Part shown: in pieces, positions 9,485 to 17,493 of the stretch
Position numbering within the stretch: the first letter of the stretch is position 1
Layout of the letters: each line of letters starts with the position of its first letter
Source of the DNA: Mucilaginibacter rigui
GTDB taxonomy: Bacteria > Bacteroidota > Bacteroidia > Sphingobacteriales > Sphingobacteriaceae
Assembly: GCF_014773275.1 (NCBI RefSeq)
Contig: NZ_JACWMW010000001.1
Location: forward strand, 868,001 to 932,000
Length of the DNA: 64,000 nucleotides
Direction of reading: 5' to 3'
Translations under genes and position numbers: made by a program
The notes under the pieces: model-generated
Seen by the model: only the letters and a program-made list of their open reading frames with translations
The model's database searches: none
Told to the model about the DNA's origin: nothing

Positions 9485-10093
9485 ATGATGGAACAATTAC
9501 GCTTTTTTGATAATGCACAGGGCCTTAAACTCCCAACTGAACTAATGGATTACCTGCCCAATACCTTTACCCGCCAGGAAAGTGCAGACCTGATGCAAAA
9601 GCTAAAAGCAACCATACAGTGGAAACAAGAGACCATCCAGATGTATGGTAAGCTGCTAAATACCCCGCGCCTTACCGCCTGGTACGGCGAAAACAGCAAA
9701 ACCTACGCCTTTAGCGGCAAAAAGTATGACCCGCATCCATGGACACCTGAGCTGCTGTTTATTAAACAGCGCATTGAGCAAGCCGCCGGTATGGCATTTA
9801 ACAGCGTTCTGCTGAACGATTATCGTAATGGTAGTGATTCGGTAGCCTGGCATGCCGATGATGAACCTGAGCTTGGTATAAACCCCATAATAGCCTCGGT
9901 AAGCTTTGGGCAGGCCCGTCGTTTTGATGTAAGGCACAAAAAAGATCATAAACTGAAGTATTCAGTTGAGCTGGAGAATGGTTCGCTGCTCATCATGAAA
10001 GGCGACCTGCAGCACCACTGGGAACACCAGGTACCCAAATCGGCCAAAGCCTTAAACGAACGGATAAATTTAACTTTTAGGGTGATAAGCTAA
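9485..10093 (+). CDS. AlkB-like 2-oxoglutarate/Fe(II) dioxygenase
   Basis: Predicted oxidative demethylase of alkylated nucleic-acid bases, 202 aa from the ATG at 9485. The AlkB fold is shown by the PRLTAWYGE and YDPHPWTPEL motifs, the iron-binding H-x-D in WHADDEPELG (His123, Asp125 from this start), the distal His in LQHHWEHQVPK, and 2-oxoglutarate-binding arginines in ERINLTFR. Length and motifs resemble the ALKBH2/3-like branch more than E. coli AlkB. The frame extends upstream to a GTG at 9422, but a -7 box at 9462-9469 argues for the later start. It stands alone with no adaptive-response regulator nearby. Confidence 0.9.
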   Translation: MMEQLRFFDNAQGLKLPTELMDYLPNTFTRQESADLMQKLKATIQWKQETIQMYGKLLNTPRLTAWYGENSKTYAFSGKKYDPHPWTPELLFIKQRIEQAAGMAFNSVLLNDYRNGSDSVAWHADDEPELGINPIIASVSFGQARRFDVRHKKDHKLKYSVELENGSLLIMKGDLQHHWEHQVPKSAKALNERINLTFRVIS

Positions 10094-10194
10094 CTTAACT
10101 TTAAAGAAAATATATTTAATAATCAAATTATTATGTTATTTATATGAATGCTTTGTTTAGTTAAATGCAACGTGTATAAATTAAAATAAAATGT

Positions 10195-10202
10195 TAATTT
10201 TG
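10195..10202 (+). promoter_or_regulatory. -7 box TAATTTTG for DUF4920 gene
   Basis: Exact TAnnTTTG match 27 bases before the ATG at 10230. No TTTG was found at the usual 19-base distance upstream. Confidence 0.45.
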
Positions 10203-10229
10203 TTGATACCATCATCTTAAAAACCTGAC

Positions 10230-10703
10230 ATGAAGAAATTAATCCTGCTGGCAATTTGCCTTTGCTTTAGTGCCATTACCTTTGCACAAAGCACCATTAA
10301 ACCTGCTGATGCAGGTGTTACCTACGGCAAAGAGGTTACTGCCGATAATGCTTTAAACACCGAAGCCCTAAACAAAACCCTGAGTACCGATAGTGTTTAC
10401 AATGGTAAAATTACCGGTACCGTAGTTGAAGTTTGCAAAAAGAAGGGTTGTTTCATGAAGATATCGCAGGCCAATGGCGCCCCAATTATGGTGCAGTTTA
10501 CCGATTATGCTTACTTTATGCCGCAAAATATTGTTGGCAAAACAGTAGTAGTAGAAGGTAAAGCCAAAATAAAGGAAACATCAGTTGAACGCCTGAAACA
10601 TTATGCTGCCGATGCCGGTAAAAGCAAAGAGGAAATAGCCGCCATAAACACGCCTAAGAAAGATATTTCTATTATGGCAGATGGTGTTTTAGTGGTGAAA
10701 TAA
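10230..10703 (+). CDS. DUF4920-domain exported protein
   Basis: Exported protein of 157 aa with a clear signal peptide (MKKLILLAICLCFSAITFAQ). The mature part is a small OB-like beta domain with KITGTVVEVCKKKGCFMKIS, QFTDYAYFMPQNIVGKTVVV and EGKAKIKETSVERLKHYAAD, which I recognise as DUF4920. A CxxxC pair (CKKKGC) is conserved-looking and could bind metal or form a disulfide; this is inference. It is monocistronic, with its own -7 box and a strong downstream terminator. Confidence 0.85.
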   Translation: MKKLILLAICLCFSAITFAQSTIKPADAGVTYGKEVTADNALNTEALNKTLSTDSVYNGKITGTVVEVCKKKGCFMKISQANGAPIMVQFTDYAYFMPQNIVGKTVVVEGKAKIKETSVERLKHYAADAGKSKEEIAAINTPKKDISIMADGVLVVK

Positions 10704-10788
10704 ACATATTCTCACCCTGTTATTTCGATGAGCGTGGTGTAAAAGATTTCTCTCTCTATCGTTCGATGACATTGTTTAAAATATCCAG

Positions 10789-10815
10789 AAGCCTGTAACC
10801 TTACAGGCTTTTTTA
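10789..10815 (+). terminator. Rho-independent terminator after DUF4920 gene
   Basis: Stem AAGCCTGT / ACAGGCTT with a small loop, followed by a run of T, about 85 bases after the stop. Confidence 0.8.
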
Positions 10816-10888
10816 TTTTGTTGGAAGTTATAAACTATAATTCCTAATTTCAATAAATAGTATCTACCTATATACATCCTGAGCATCC

Positions 10889-11932
10889 ATGAGCAATTCA
10901 TTGTTAAAAAACTTTAAAAGCGGCGCTGTACTATCCTTTGGCGAATTGCTGTTACGGATAGCGCCCGATGCAGGCGGCAACTGGTTAAATAACAATATGC
11001 TCGCAAGCTATGTAGGCGGCGCCGAGCTAAACGTGGCAACCGCTCTTGCGTTATGGGGGGTGCCATCCCGGTATTTTACCGCGTTGCCAAATAACGGATT
11101 ATCAGAGCAAATCATAGCCTACCTCAATAAAAAGAACATCGATACATCTTCGGTGTATTACCATGGCGATAGGATAGGCCTCTATTTCCTCACAAAAGGG
11201 AAAGATCTGAAACATGATGCTTTGATATACGATCGTGCTAAATCTGCCTTTGCAGGTTTAATGCCTGGTATGGTAGAGTGGGATAAAGTGCTTGATGGGG
11301 TTAGCTGGTTCCATTTCAGCGCTATTTGCCCGGCCATTAGCCAGCATGTGGCCGATGTGTGTTTAGAAGCACTTGAGGCGGCATCTGCAAGGGGTATCAC
11401 CATATCTGTAGATTTGAACTATCGCTCTAAATTGTGGCAGTATGGCAAACAGCCACAGGATATTATGCCCGGATTGGTAAGGTATTGTGATGTGATAATG
11501 GGCAACATTTGGGCGGCCGAAAAAATGTTGGGTATAGAGGTGTTCGGCAACATTCATGAGTCGGGCCAAAAGAGTATTTACCTGAAAGAGGCGCTATCAT
11601 CATCAGAACGCATTATCGGCCAATTCCCTAAATGCAAAGCCGTGGCCAATACCTTTAGGTTTGATGAGGCCGATGATATAAAATACTACACTGCATTGTT
11701 TATTGACGGAACTTTTAATACCTCGCACGAATATTGTACTACAACAATTGTAGATAAGGTAGGCACCGGCGATTGTTTTATGGCCGGGCTTATTTACGGC
11801 TTTTATAACAACCAACCCGCGCAGCAAACGTTAGATTTTGCAACAGCGGCTGCGTTCAGCAAATTGTTTATAGCAAGCGATGCCACAACAAATAGCGTTG
11901 AAGAAATTATTGGAGCAATAAAGTATGAATAA
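10889..11932 (+). CDS. kdgK: PfkB-family sugar kinase, likely 2-keto-3-deoxygluconate kinase
   Basis: Ribokinase-family kinase, 347 aa, expected to phosphorylate 2-keto-3-deoxygluconate (KDG) to KDPG in the cytosol. N-terminal VLSFGELLLRIAP and YVGGAELNVATALALWGVPS match PfkB signature 1. C-terminal VDKVGTGDCFMAGLIYGFYN matches signature 2 with GTGD in place of the usual GAGD; Asp of that motif is the catalytic base. An internal stretch of about 40 residues between the two lobes (around ISVDLNYRSKLW) is typical of KdgK. The gene overlaps the downstream KDPG-aldolase gene by 8 bases, which is strong evidence for the KDG assignment. Other keto-deoxy sugar acids are possible substrates. Confidence 0.85.
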   Translation: MSNSLLKNFKSGAVLSFGELLLRIAPDAGGNWLNNNMLASYVGGAELNVATALALWGVPSRYFTALPNNGLSEQIIAYLNKKNIDTSSVYYHGDRIGLYFLTKGKDLKHDALIYDRAKSAFAGLMPGMVEWDKVLDGVSWFHFSAICPAISQHVADVCLEALEAASARGITISVDLNYRSKLWQYGKQPQDIMPGLVRYCDVIMGNIWAAEKMLGIEVFGNIHESGQKSIYLKEALSSSERIIGQFPKCKAVANTFRFDEADDIKYYTALFIDGTFNTSHEYCTTTIVDKVGTGDCFMAGLIYGFYNNQPAQQTLDFATAAAFSKLFIASDATTNSVEEIIGAIKYE

Positions 11933-12584
11933 GAAAAATAAAATTGTTGATGCCATTTTATCGCAGGGGATGCTGCCATTGTTTTTTTATGCAGATGCAG
12001 AGGTAAGCCTTGAGGTGATCCGTAGTATGTATAATGCCGGGGTTAGGGTGGTAGAATATACCAACAGGGGGCCTGAAGCGCTGAGTAATTTCTATACTAT
12101 AAAACGAACCGCAGAGAAGGATATGCCTGATCTGTACTTAGGTATAGGCACTATAAAAACCGGTTTAGAAGCAGAAGCTTTTGTAGATGCCGGTGCCGAT
12201 TTTATTGTATCGCCCATTATCGACAGTGAGGTAGCCCTGGTAACCAATAACCATGATATGCTATGGATCCCCGGTTGTATGACACCTACCGAGATCCATG
12301 TTGCGCAGCAGTATAACGCTAAACTGATCAAGATCTTCCCGGCAAACATTCTTGGCCCGGCCTATATATCATCAATCTGGGAGCTTTTCCCCGGGCAGTT
12401 ATTTATACCAACCGGCGGTGTTGAGGTAGAGGCCGCCAATATAGCCGAATGGTTCCGGTCGGGCGTTTGCGCAGTAGGTATGGGCAGTAAACTAATAAGC
12501 CGTAATGTGCTGGATAAAAAGCTCTACCACCAGTTATATAATGATACACTTAAAGCACTTGAACTTGTTCAACTGAGTAAATAG
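11925..12584 (+). CDS. eda: 2-keto-3-deoxy-6-phosphogluconate aldolase
   Basis: Class I aldolase, 219 aa, that cleaves KDPG to pyruvate and glyceraldehyde-3-phosphate. The TIM barrel shows VVEYTNRGPEAL (active-site Glu), GIGTIKTGLEAEAFVDAGAD, IPGCMTPTEI (Thr and Pro of the pocket), the Schiff-base Lys in KLIKIFPANILGP, and the phosphate loop IPTGGVEVEA. Length agrees with the family. Translational coupling with the kinase (ATG inside the kinase end) makes a two-step KDG-to-pyruvate module. The upstream dehydratase or oxidase that would supply KDG is not in this window. Confidence 0.9.
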   Translation: MNKKNKIVDAILSQGMLPLFFYADAEVSLEVIRSMYNAGVRVVEYTNRGPEALSNFYTIKRTAEKDMPDLYLGIGTIKTGLEAEAFVDAGADFIVSPIIDSEVALVTNNHDMLWIPGCMTPTEIHVAQQYNAKLIKIFPANILGPAYISSIWELFPGQLFIPTGGVEVEAANIAEWFRSGVCAVGMGSKLISRNVLDKKLYHQLYNDTLKALELVQLSK

Positions 12585-12586
12585 TT

Positions 12587-12715
12587 TGTGTTAACCACAG
12601 CGTTAACAGAGGGACCTCCCTGTGTAAACAGAGGATTATAGGTTAATAATCCAGACAGCGAAAATCTCAGTGCCCTTTGTGGTTTTCTCTTTGTGTTCAC
12701 TGTGTGGTAAAAATG
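12587..12715. repeat. Imperfect palindromic intergenic repeat
   Basis: The gap after the aldolase gene starts with TTAACCACAG and ends with CTGTGTGGTAAA. The outer roughly 30 bases of each end are imperfect reverse complements rich in ACAGAG/CTCTGT-like units. It looks like a mobile palindromic repeat rather than a coding sequence. It has no long T-run for a simple terminator. Confidence 0.5.
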
Positions 12716-12722
12716 AAATAAT

Positions 12723-12730
12723 TACCTTTA
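12723..12730 (+). promoter_or_regulatory. -7-like box TACCTTTA close to VF530 gene start
   Basis: Seven of eight matches to TAnnTTTG, ending 7 bases before the ATG at 12738. This would give an almost leaderless mRNA. The surrounding sequence closely resembles that before the HAD gene at 53583. Confidence 0.4.
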
Positions 12731-12737
12731 CAACCAC

Positions 12738-12971
12738 ATGGAACAAAAATCAAAAGACCCGCTGCACGGTAAAACATTAGAAGCCATCCTGAATGCTTTA
12801 GTTGCACACCTGGGCTGGGCCGAGATGGGGTATCGCATCCGTATCAATTGCTTTTTGGATACCCCCAGCATTAACTCCAGCCTTAAATTTCTCCGCAAAA
12901 CCCCATGGGCGCGCAAAAAGGTAGAAGACCTGTATATCGAGTTTGATAAGGAAATTCCCGAAAGTAAATAG
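12738..12971 (+). CDS. VF530-type (DUF2132) small DNA-binding-like protein
   Basis: Small protein of 77 aa with the family pattern [40 protein letters not shown] and [21 protein letters not shown] recognise this as the VF530/DUF2132 family, whose founding structure resembles a DNA-binding fold; a role in the cell is not established. The full family length is present with no signal peptide. It is followed at once by a strong terminator, so it is a single-gene unit. Confidence 0.85.
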   Translation: MEQKSKDPLHGKTLEAILNALVAHLGWAEMGYRIRINCFLDTPSINSSLKFLRKTPWARKKVEDLYIEFDKEIPESK

Positions 12972-12980
12972 TTTATTAAG

Positions 12981-13005
12981 GAAGCCCCGATGGGGCTATT
13001 TTTTT
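12981..13005 (+). terminator. Rho-independent terminator after VF530 gene
   Basis: Stem AGCCCC / GGGGCT with a three-base loop, followed by ATTTTTTT, 9 bases after the stop codon. Confidence 0.85.
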
Positions 13006-13028
13006 AATGACCTTCTCTATAAACAGGA

Positions 13029-13160
13029 CGCTCCTCTGGAGCAAAAAAGATCTTATGTAGTCGCTCGGCTCTGGCCGAGTGACCTTTATTACACGGCGTC
13101 TCGCCGCAGTTGATGATGACCGGAGGGCTTATAATAATCGTAACCCGGCAGGAGCCGGGC
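13029..13160. repeat. Cluster of palindromes with a copy of the GTCGCTCGGCTC repeat
   Basis: This gap between convergent genes holds four nested or adjacent hairpins: GCTCC/GGAGC at about 13030-13041, GTCGCTCGGCTC...GAGTGAC at 13057-13083, GGCG/CGCC at about 13099, and CCCGGC/GCCGGG at about 13143-13159. The second block also forms the left end of the element at 61959-62076. No coding sequence. Confidence 0.5.
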
Positions 13161-13175
13161 AATTGCGAGAATTAA

Positions 13176-14501
13176 TTACCCGTGCTTTTTCTTCATATTC
13201 ATTTTAGCCTTTGTACCCGAGCTGTAGTTGTACGTTTTTGAGTTCTCGGGTTTCTTTTCGTGGAAGGCTTCGCCCGGTACGTATTGGTTTGGGTCGGCCT
13301 TAACGGGTTTCCTGGCCTTTTCTTTTTCGGCCTCTTTTTGCTTACGGTCTTTCTCTAAAACCAGGTCCTCAGGCAATTCTGCCTTTTGCATTTTTTGCCC
13401 GGTAGTTTGTTCTATACGGCGCACCTGGTCAAGCTCAAGGTCGGTAGCAAAGGTTAAAGCTAAAGTTTCATCCTCCGCATCAACGGCATGGTTTTCAATA
13501 TGTTTTATGTATATTTCTTTTTCAGCAGGCAGGTCAAGATGGATAATGAAAGGGATGTCCGTCAGGTCAAGCTCCATTTCTTCCGTTCCTTCATTGGCAA
13601 TGATCAGCACACGCAGGCTGCTATCGGCCTTAAACTCGCTGATGTTATTAACCTTGTTATACTCAAACGATAGCGGGTTTATCATGGTAACCGCTTTGCG
13701 CAGGCGGTTGGTCAGGTTTTTATAAATGGTTTCGGCGGTAAGGCGCGTGTTGGCAAACACAACCGTTTTGGTGAACATCTCCTCATCGTACAGGAAAAGA
13801 TTCAGCAGATTTAGCTTGGTGCCAAAGTTGGGTACATGGTACAGCATCTGCGGGTGAACGGGTAATTGCTCGTCAGGCAGTTCCTCTACCTCTACGGTTG
13901 CCGGTAGCTGCATAAAAGGCGCTATCATCTTATCAAGCCGCTCGTGCATTACCTCGGTAAATATTAAATGCTGGGCACGGCCAATACTGTTAGCCAGCTC
14001 AACCACAGGTAATTGCAGGCCTTTTTTAATAATAAGCTGCGCATCATCCACAGCAAAAAAATCAACCTTGTTCAGGTTAAGCCCAAGTTTCAGGTAAATA
14101 GCGCGTGCCCTGTCGGGGGTAGCTACCACAATGTCCGATCCTTCGGCAAGGTCATCCATATTCTGCTCGGTTGTTTGCCCGGGATGCAGGCTCACAATGC
14201 GGATGGTTTTATTACGGTTAAGGCGGTCAAACTGCGCCAGTATCTCAAATACCTTTTCCTGGTCGGGGGCTAATATCAGTGCCTTTGGCGTACCATCGGC
14301 GCTATGCTTAAAACGGTTAAGGGTAGCCAATACCAATACTGTGGTTTTACCGCAGCCTTCGGGGCCAATGGCAATAACATCCTGCCCGCCAATAATGCGG
14401 TTAAGTGTTTTTAGCTGCATTTCCTTCGGGTTGGTGAACCCTGCTTCGGTAACTGCTTTTATTAATTGCTTATTCAGCTTAAATTTCTCTGCCCACGCCA
14501 T
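13176..14501 (-). CDS. Degenerate DEAD-box helicase-like protein
   Basis: A 441-aa protein with the two-RecA-domain layout of DEAD-box RNA helicases but with decayed motifs. Q-motif region (GFTNPKEMQLKTLNRIIGGQ) and Walker A GPEGCGKT (46-53) are intact. Motif II is VDDA (151-154) instead of DEAD, and motif III is FTE (181-183) instead of SAT. Motif V around IIANEGTEEMELDL is altered, and motif VI is KHIENHAV (333-340), lacking the arginines of HRIGRTGR. The C-terminal tail is charged and ends KAKMNMKKKHG, a likely RNA-binding tail. The frame is long, uninterrupted and well composed, so it is probably a functional protein with reduced or different ATPase action, not a pseudogene. Confidence 0.85.
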   Translation of the reverse strand: MAWAEKFKLNKQLIKAVTEAGFTNPKEMQLKTLNRIIGGQDVIAIGPEGCGKTTVLVLATLNRFKHSADGTPKALILAPDQEKVFEILAQFDRLNRNKTIRIVSLHPGQTTEQNMDDLAEGSDIVVATPDRARAIYLKLGLNLNKVDFFAVDDAQLIIKKGLQLPVVELANSIGRAQHLIFTEVMHERLDKMIAPFMQLPATVEVEELPDEQLPVHPQMLYHVPNFGTKLNLLNLFLYDEEMFTKTVVFANTRLTAETIYKNLTNRLRKAVTMINPLSFEYNKVNNISEFKADSSLRVLIIANEGTEEMELDLTDIPFIIHLDLPAEKEIYIKHIENHAVDAEDETLALTFATDLELDQVRRIEQTTGQKMQKAELPEDLVLEKDRKQKEAEKEKARKPVKADPNQYVPGEAFHEKKPENSKTYNYSSGTKAKMNMKKKHG

Positions 14502-14885
14502 TTCAAAAATATAAAGAGTGCAAAGATACCAAAACCATCCCGCTTTTAAGATTATCAGATGATTATCCGCAATCTGGCACAGCTAATCTTTCTAATTGCG
14601 TGGTATGTTCGTCATGATGGTTATTAGACTCACCCGGTCTTTGCTTCGCTTGACCGCCCTCTCTTCGCTGCGCGGAAAGAGGGTCAATCAACTTTTCACC
14701 CTTTTTGCGAAGCATAGAGGGTCGCGCACGAAGTGTCGCGGGGTGAGTAAACTTAGCAAGCGGCAAACAAGATGCCTAACTACATCATTAATTTTAACAT
14801 TGTTAGCGCAAAACCCGCATGATGAAGTTCGTGGCTTGGTATTGTAAACAGATATTTACTACTTTTAGCTGTTAAACCTACAATT
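14502..14885. other. Intergenic region with one divergent palindromic repeat
   Basis: A 384-base gap between the divergent helicase-like and GH172 genes. It holds the repeat at 14629-14747 and otherwise no feature. Small ORFs on either strand coincide with the repeat and are not credible genes. Confidence 0.5.
14629..14747. repeat. Single copy of CTCACCC...GGGTGAG palindromic repeat
   Basis: A 119-bp imperfect palindrome starting CTCACCCGGTC and ending GGGGTGAG, with internal CCCTCTCTTCGCTGCGCGG and CTTTTTGCGAAGCATAGAGG blocks. It belongs to the same family as the five tandem copies at 52696-53437, in the opposite orientation and more diverged. Confidence 0.7.
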
Positions 14886-16049
14886 ATGAAAAAGTTTTTC
14901 CTGCTGTCGGTGGTGCTTGGCATCCTGGCTTCATCCGCGTACGCGCAACAAAAGTTTAATGGACTGGATGCCAATATGGGTAACATCTACCGTACATCAG
15001 ATGCGGTGAGCCGCTCTATCAGTCCCGAAAACTTTACCGGCGAAAAAGGCAAAGGCGGCATGGCCACAACGGGTACCGGGGCAGGAGCGTCGCGCGATCT
15101 GGGCCAAACCTGGAAGGTTAGCCCAAGCGTTATCATCAAAAAACATACAACCTTTACAGTGGCCGAAATTGACGGCGAGGGTGCTATACAACACATCTGG
15201 ATGACCCCAACAGGCAACTGGCGCAATTCCATTATCCGTTTTTACTGGGATGATGAGGCCACACCATCTGTTGAAGCACCCGTTGGCGATTTCTTTTGCA
15301 TGGGCTGGGGTAAATATGCCCCCGTAACCTCGCTTGCGGTGGTGGTAAACCCTGGCAGTGCTTTTAATTGCTACTGGCCGATGCCTTTCCGCAAAAAATG
15401 CCGCATCACTATGGAAAATATTGATAATGAAGATATGGTGCTGTATTACCAGGTTGATTATACGCTGACCAAAGTACCTGAAGATGCAGGTTATTTCCAC
15501 GCGCAGTTTCGCAGGATAAACCCGCTGCCCTATAAAAAGGATTACGTTTTGGTGGATAGCATAAAAGGTAAGGGCCAGTATGTGGGTACTTACCTGGCTT
15601 ATGGCTCAAACAAAAACGGCTGGTGGGGCGAAGGTGAGATCAAGTTTTTTATGGACGGCGACACCAAATTTCCAACCATTATAGGTACCGGCACGGAAGA
15701 TTATTTTTGCGGATCGTACAATTTTGAAACACGTAAAAAGAATGCCGACGGCAGTGAAACCCGCGCATACACCGAATTTAGCGGCCCCTATACCGGTTTG
15801 CCGCAAGTAATACGCGGTGATGGCTTATACAATGTTGCCCAGCGCTTTGGCATGTACCGCTGGCATATAACCGACCCGATACGCTTTGAGAAAAACTTGA
15901 AAGTAACTATACAGGCTTTAGGCTGGCGTAGCGGCGGCAGATATATGCCCCTGCAGGATGATATTGCATCGGTAGTGTTTTGGTACCAGACAGGCCAGCA
16001 CGGCCCGTTCCCCAAGCTGCCATCAAAAGATGAACTGGAGGTGAACTGA
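14886..16049 (+). CDS. GH172 family (DUF2961) exported glycosidase
   Basis: Exported protein of 387 aa with signal peptide (MKKFFLLSVVLGILASSAYA). It carries the DUF2961 domain, now glycoside hydrolase family 172. Visible signatures are DGEGAIQHIWMT, RFYWDDEATPSVEAPVGDFF, NCYWPMPFRKKCRITMEN, the acidic GTGTEDYFCGSY block, and a C-terminal FRYH-like RWHITDPIRFEKNLKVTIQA. Known members act on alpha-D-fructofuranosides (difructose anhydride I) or D-arabinofuranosides; which applies here is open. The nearby FucP-type transporter and SDR suggest that the released sugar is taken up and oxidised. Length is typical for a single-domain member. Confidence 0.88.
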   Translation: MKKFFLLSVVLGILASSAYAQQKFNGLDANMGNIYRTSDAVSRSISPENFTGEKGKGGMATTGTGAGASRDLGQTWKVSPSVIIKKHTTFTVAEIDGEGAIQHIWMTPTGNWRNSIIRFYWDDEATPSVEAPVGDFFCMGWGKYAPVTSLAVVVNPGSAFNCYWPMPFRKKCRITMENIDNEDMVLYYQVDYTLTKVPEDAGYFHAQFRRINPLPYKKDYVLVDSIKGKGQYVGTYLAYGSNKNGWWGEGEIKFFMDGDTKFPTIIGTGTEDYFCGSYNFETRKKNADGSETRAYTEFSGPYTGLPQVIRGDGLYNVAQRFGMYRWHITDPIRFEKNLKVTIQALGWRSGGRYMPLQDDIASVVFWYQTGQHGPFPKLPSKDELEVN

Positions 16050-16200
16050 TATTTATGAAATTATGCGAAATGATAAATTAGATGTTGCCGGAACGCCGAA
16101 TCGCAATAATTACCGGGAATTTAACTAAAGGGCATACAAGCTGCGCTTAAATAATTTATCTTGAGCCGACCAATTTTTAAGAGAATTTAAACCTGTATAA

Positions 16201-17478
16201 ATGTCAAAAGACAAAAGTTTTGCTGCCGTAGCGCTTATTACCTCCCTGTTTTTTATCTGGGGCTTTGCACTCAACCTTAACCCGATACTTATTCCGCACC
16301 TTAAAAAGGCCTGCCAGTTAACAGATTTTCAATCATCACTGATAGATTCGGCCTCATACATCGCTTACTTTTTGCTGCCCATCCCTGCGGCGCAATTCAT
16401 GAAAAAATATGGCTATAAAGGTGGTATTATTTTAGGCTTGTTGCTTTTTTCGGCAGGGGCTATGCTGTTTTACCCGGCTGCCGCGGTACGTAACTACGCT
16501 TTCTTTTTGGGGGCGCTGTTTGTGGTATTCTCGGGAATGGCATTTTTAGAAACAGCAGCAAACCCGCTTATTACTTTAATTGGCGACCCAAAGAGCGCTA
16601 CCCAGCGTATAAATTTCGCGCAATCGTTTAACGGTATGGCAGCGGCATTTGCGCCTTATATAGGCGGTACTTTTATTTTATCGGGCACGGTTTTAACAGA
16701 TGCCCAGGAAAAGGCCATGTCGCCCGAAAAACTCAATGCTTATTTAAATCATGAAGCCTCATCAGTACAGCTGCCATTTGTTATTATAAGCATAGCAGTA
16801 TTATTGGTTGCCATATTTGTGTGGCGTACGGCATTCCCGGTTATAAAGGAAGAATCTCCCGAAATGCGTGAAATTGAAAATAAGCCATTATTTGGCCGCA
16901 TTGCAGCATTAACAAAAAATAAGCACCTGATGTCGGGCGTGGTGGCCGAATTTTTTTATGTAGGCGGGCAGGCATGTGTAACCAGCTTTTTTATACGCTA
17001 CAGCGAGCACGTGGCTGGTTTTGGTGAACACCACGCTGCTAAATTATTAAGTATAGCATTGTTGTTGTTTATGTTTGGCAGGCTATCGGGCACAGCTTTA
17101 ATGACGATAATCAATCCTGTTAAACTTTTGGTTACCTATGCTATCATCAACATTGGGCTTATTGCAGCAGCCGTAACCTTACATGGCGAGGTAGTTGTTT
17201 ATATATTGATGGCCGTATTATTCTTCATGTCTATCATGTTCCCAACCATATTTTCGTTAACTATAAAAGGCCTGGGGCCACAAACCAAGCTGGGTTCATC
17301 ACTGGTTATTATGGGCATTGTAGGTGGCGCTATATTGCCGCCGGTAATGGGCCGTATCTCTGATGCATCAAACATACAGGTTGCTTATATTGTACCGGGC
17401 GTTTGTTTTGTTGCAATACTTTGGTTTGCGCTGAAGAACCTCAGGGTTAAGCATGTGGAAATAGTGGCGGGGCATTAA
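16201..17478 (+). CDS. FucP-type sugar:H+ symporter (MFS)
   Basis: Major facilitator of the fucose/galactose/glucose branch, 425 aa with about 12 hydrophobic segments. N-terminal AALITSLFFIWGFALNLNPI and LIDSASYIAYFLLPIPAAQF resemble FucP, including the acidic/polar positions in TM1. FLETAANPLITLIGDP and RINFAQSFNGMAAAFAPYIGG are hallmark motifs of this branch. It lies 16 bases upstream of the SDR gene and downstream of the GH172 gene. Substrate is likely L-fucose or a related hexose; this cannot be fixed from sequence. Confidence 0.88.
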   Translation: MSKDKSFAAVALITSLFFIWGFALNLNPILIPHLKKACQLTDFQSSLIDSASYIAYFLLPIPAAQFMKKYGYKGGIILGLLLFSAGAMLFYPAAAVRNYAFFLGALFVVFSGMAFLETAANPLITLIGDPKSATQRINFAQSFNGMAAAFAPYIGGTFILSGTVLTDAQEKAMSPEKLNAYLNHEASSVQLPFVIISIAVLLVAIFVWRTAFPVIKEESPEMREIENKPLFGRIAALTKNKHLMSGVVAEFFYVGGQACVTSFFIRYSEHVAGFGEHHAAKLLSIALLLFMFGRLSGTALMTIINPVKLLVTYAIINIGLIAAAVTLHGEVVVYILMAVLFFMSIMFPTIFSLTIKGLGPQTKLGSSLVIMGIVGGAILPPVMGRISDASNIQVAYIVPGVCFVAILWFALKNLRVKHVEIVAGH

Positions 17479-17493
17479 TTTACACACTACCTT

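Noticed and set aside
13176-14501. Helicase-like gene as a pseudogene
   Set aside because: The frame of 441 codons is intact with conserved spacing between degenerate motifs; loss of residues without frameshifts fits a repurposed protein better.
14596-14847. 83-codon plus-strand frame before GH172
   Set aside because: Lies on the palindromic repeat at 14629-14747; the peptide comes from the repeat sequence.
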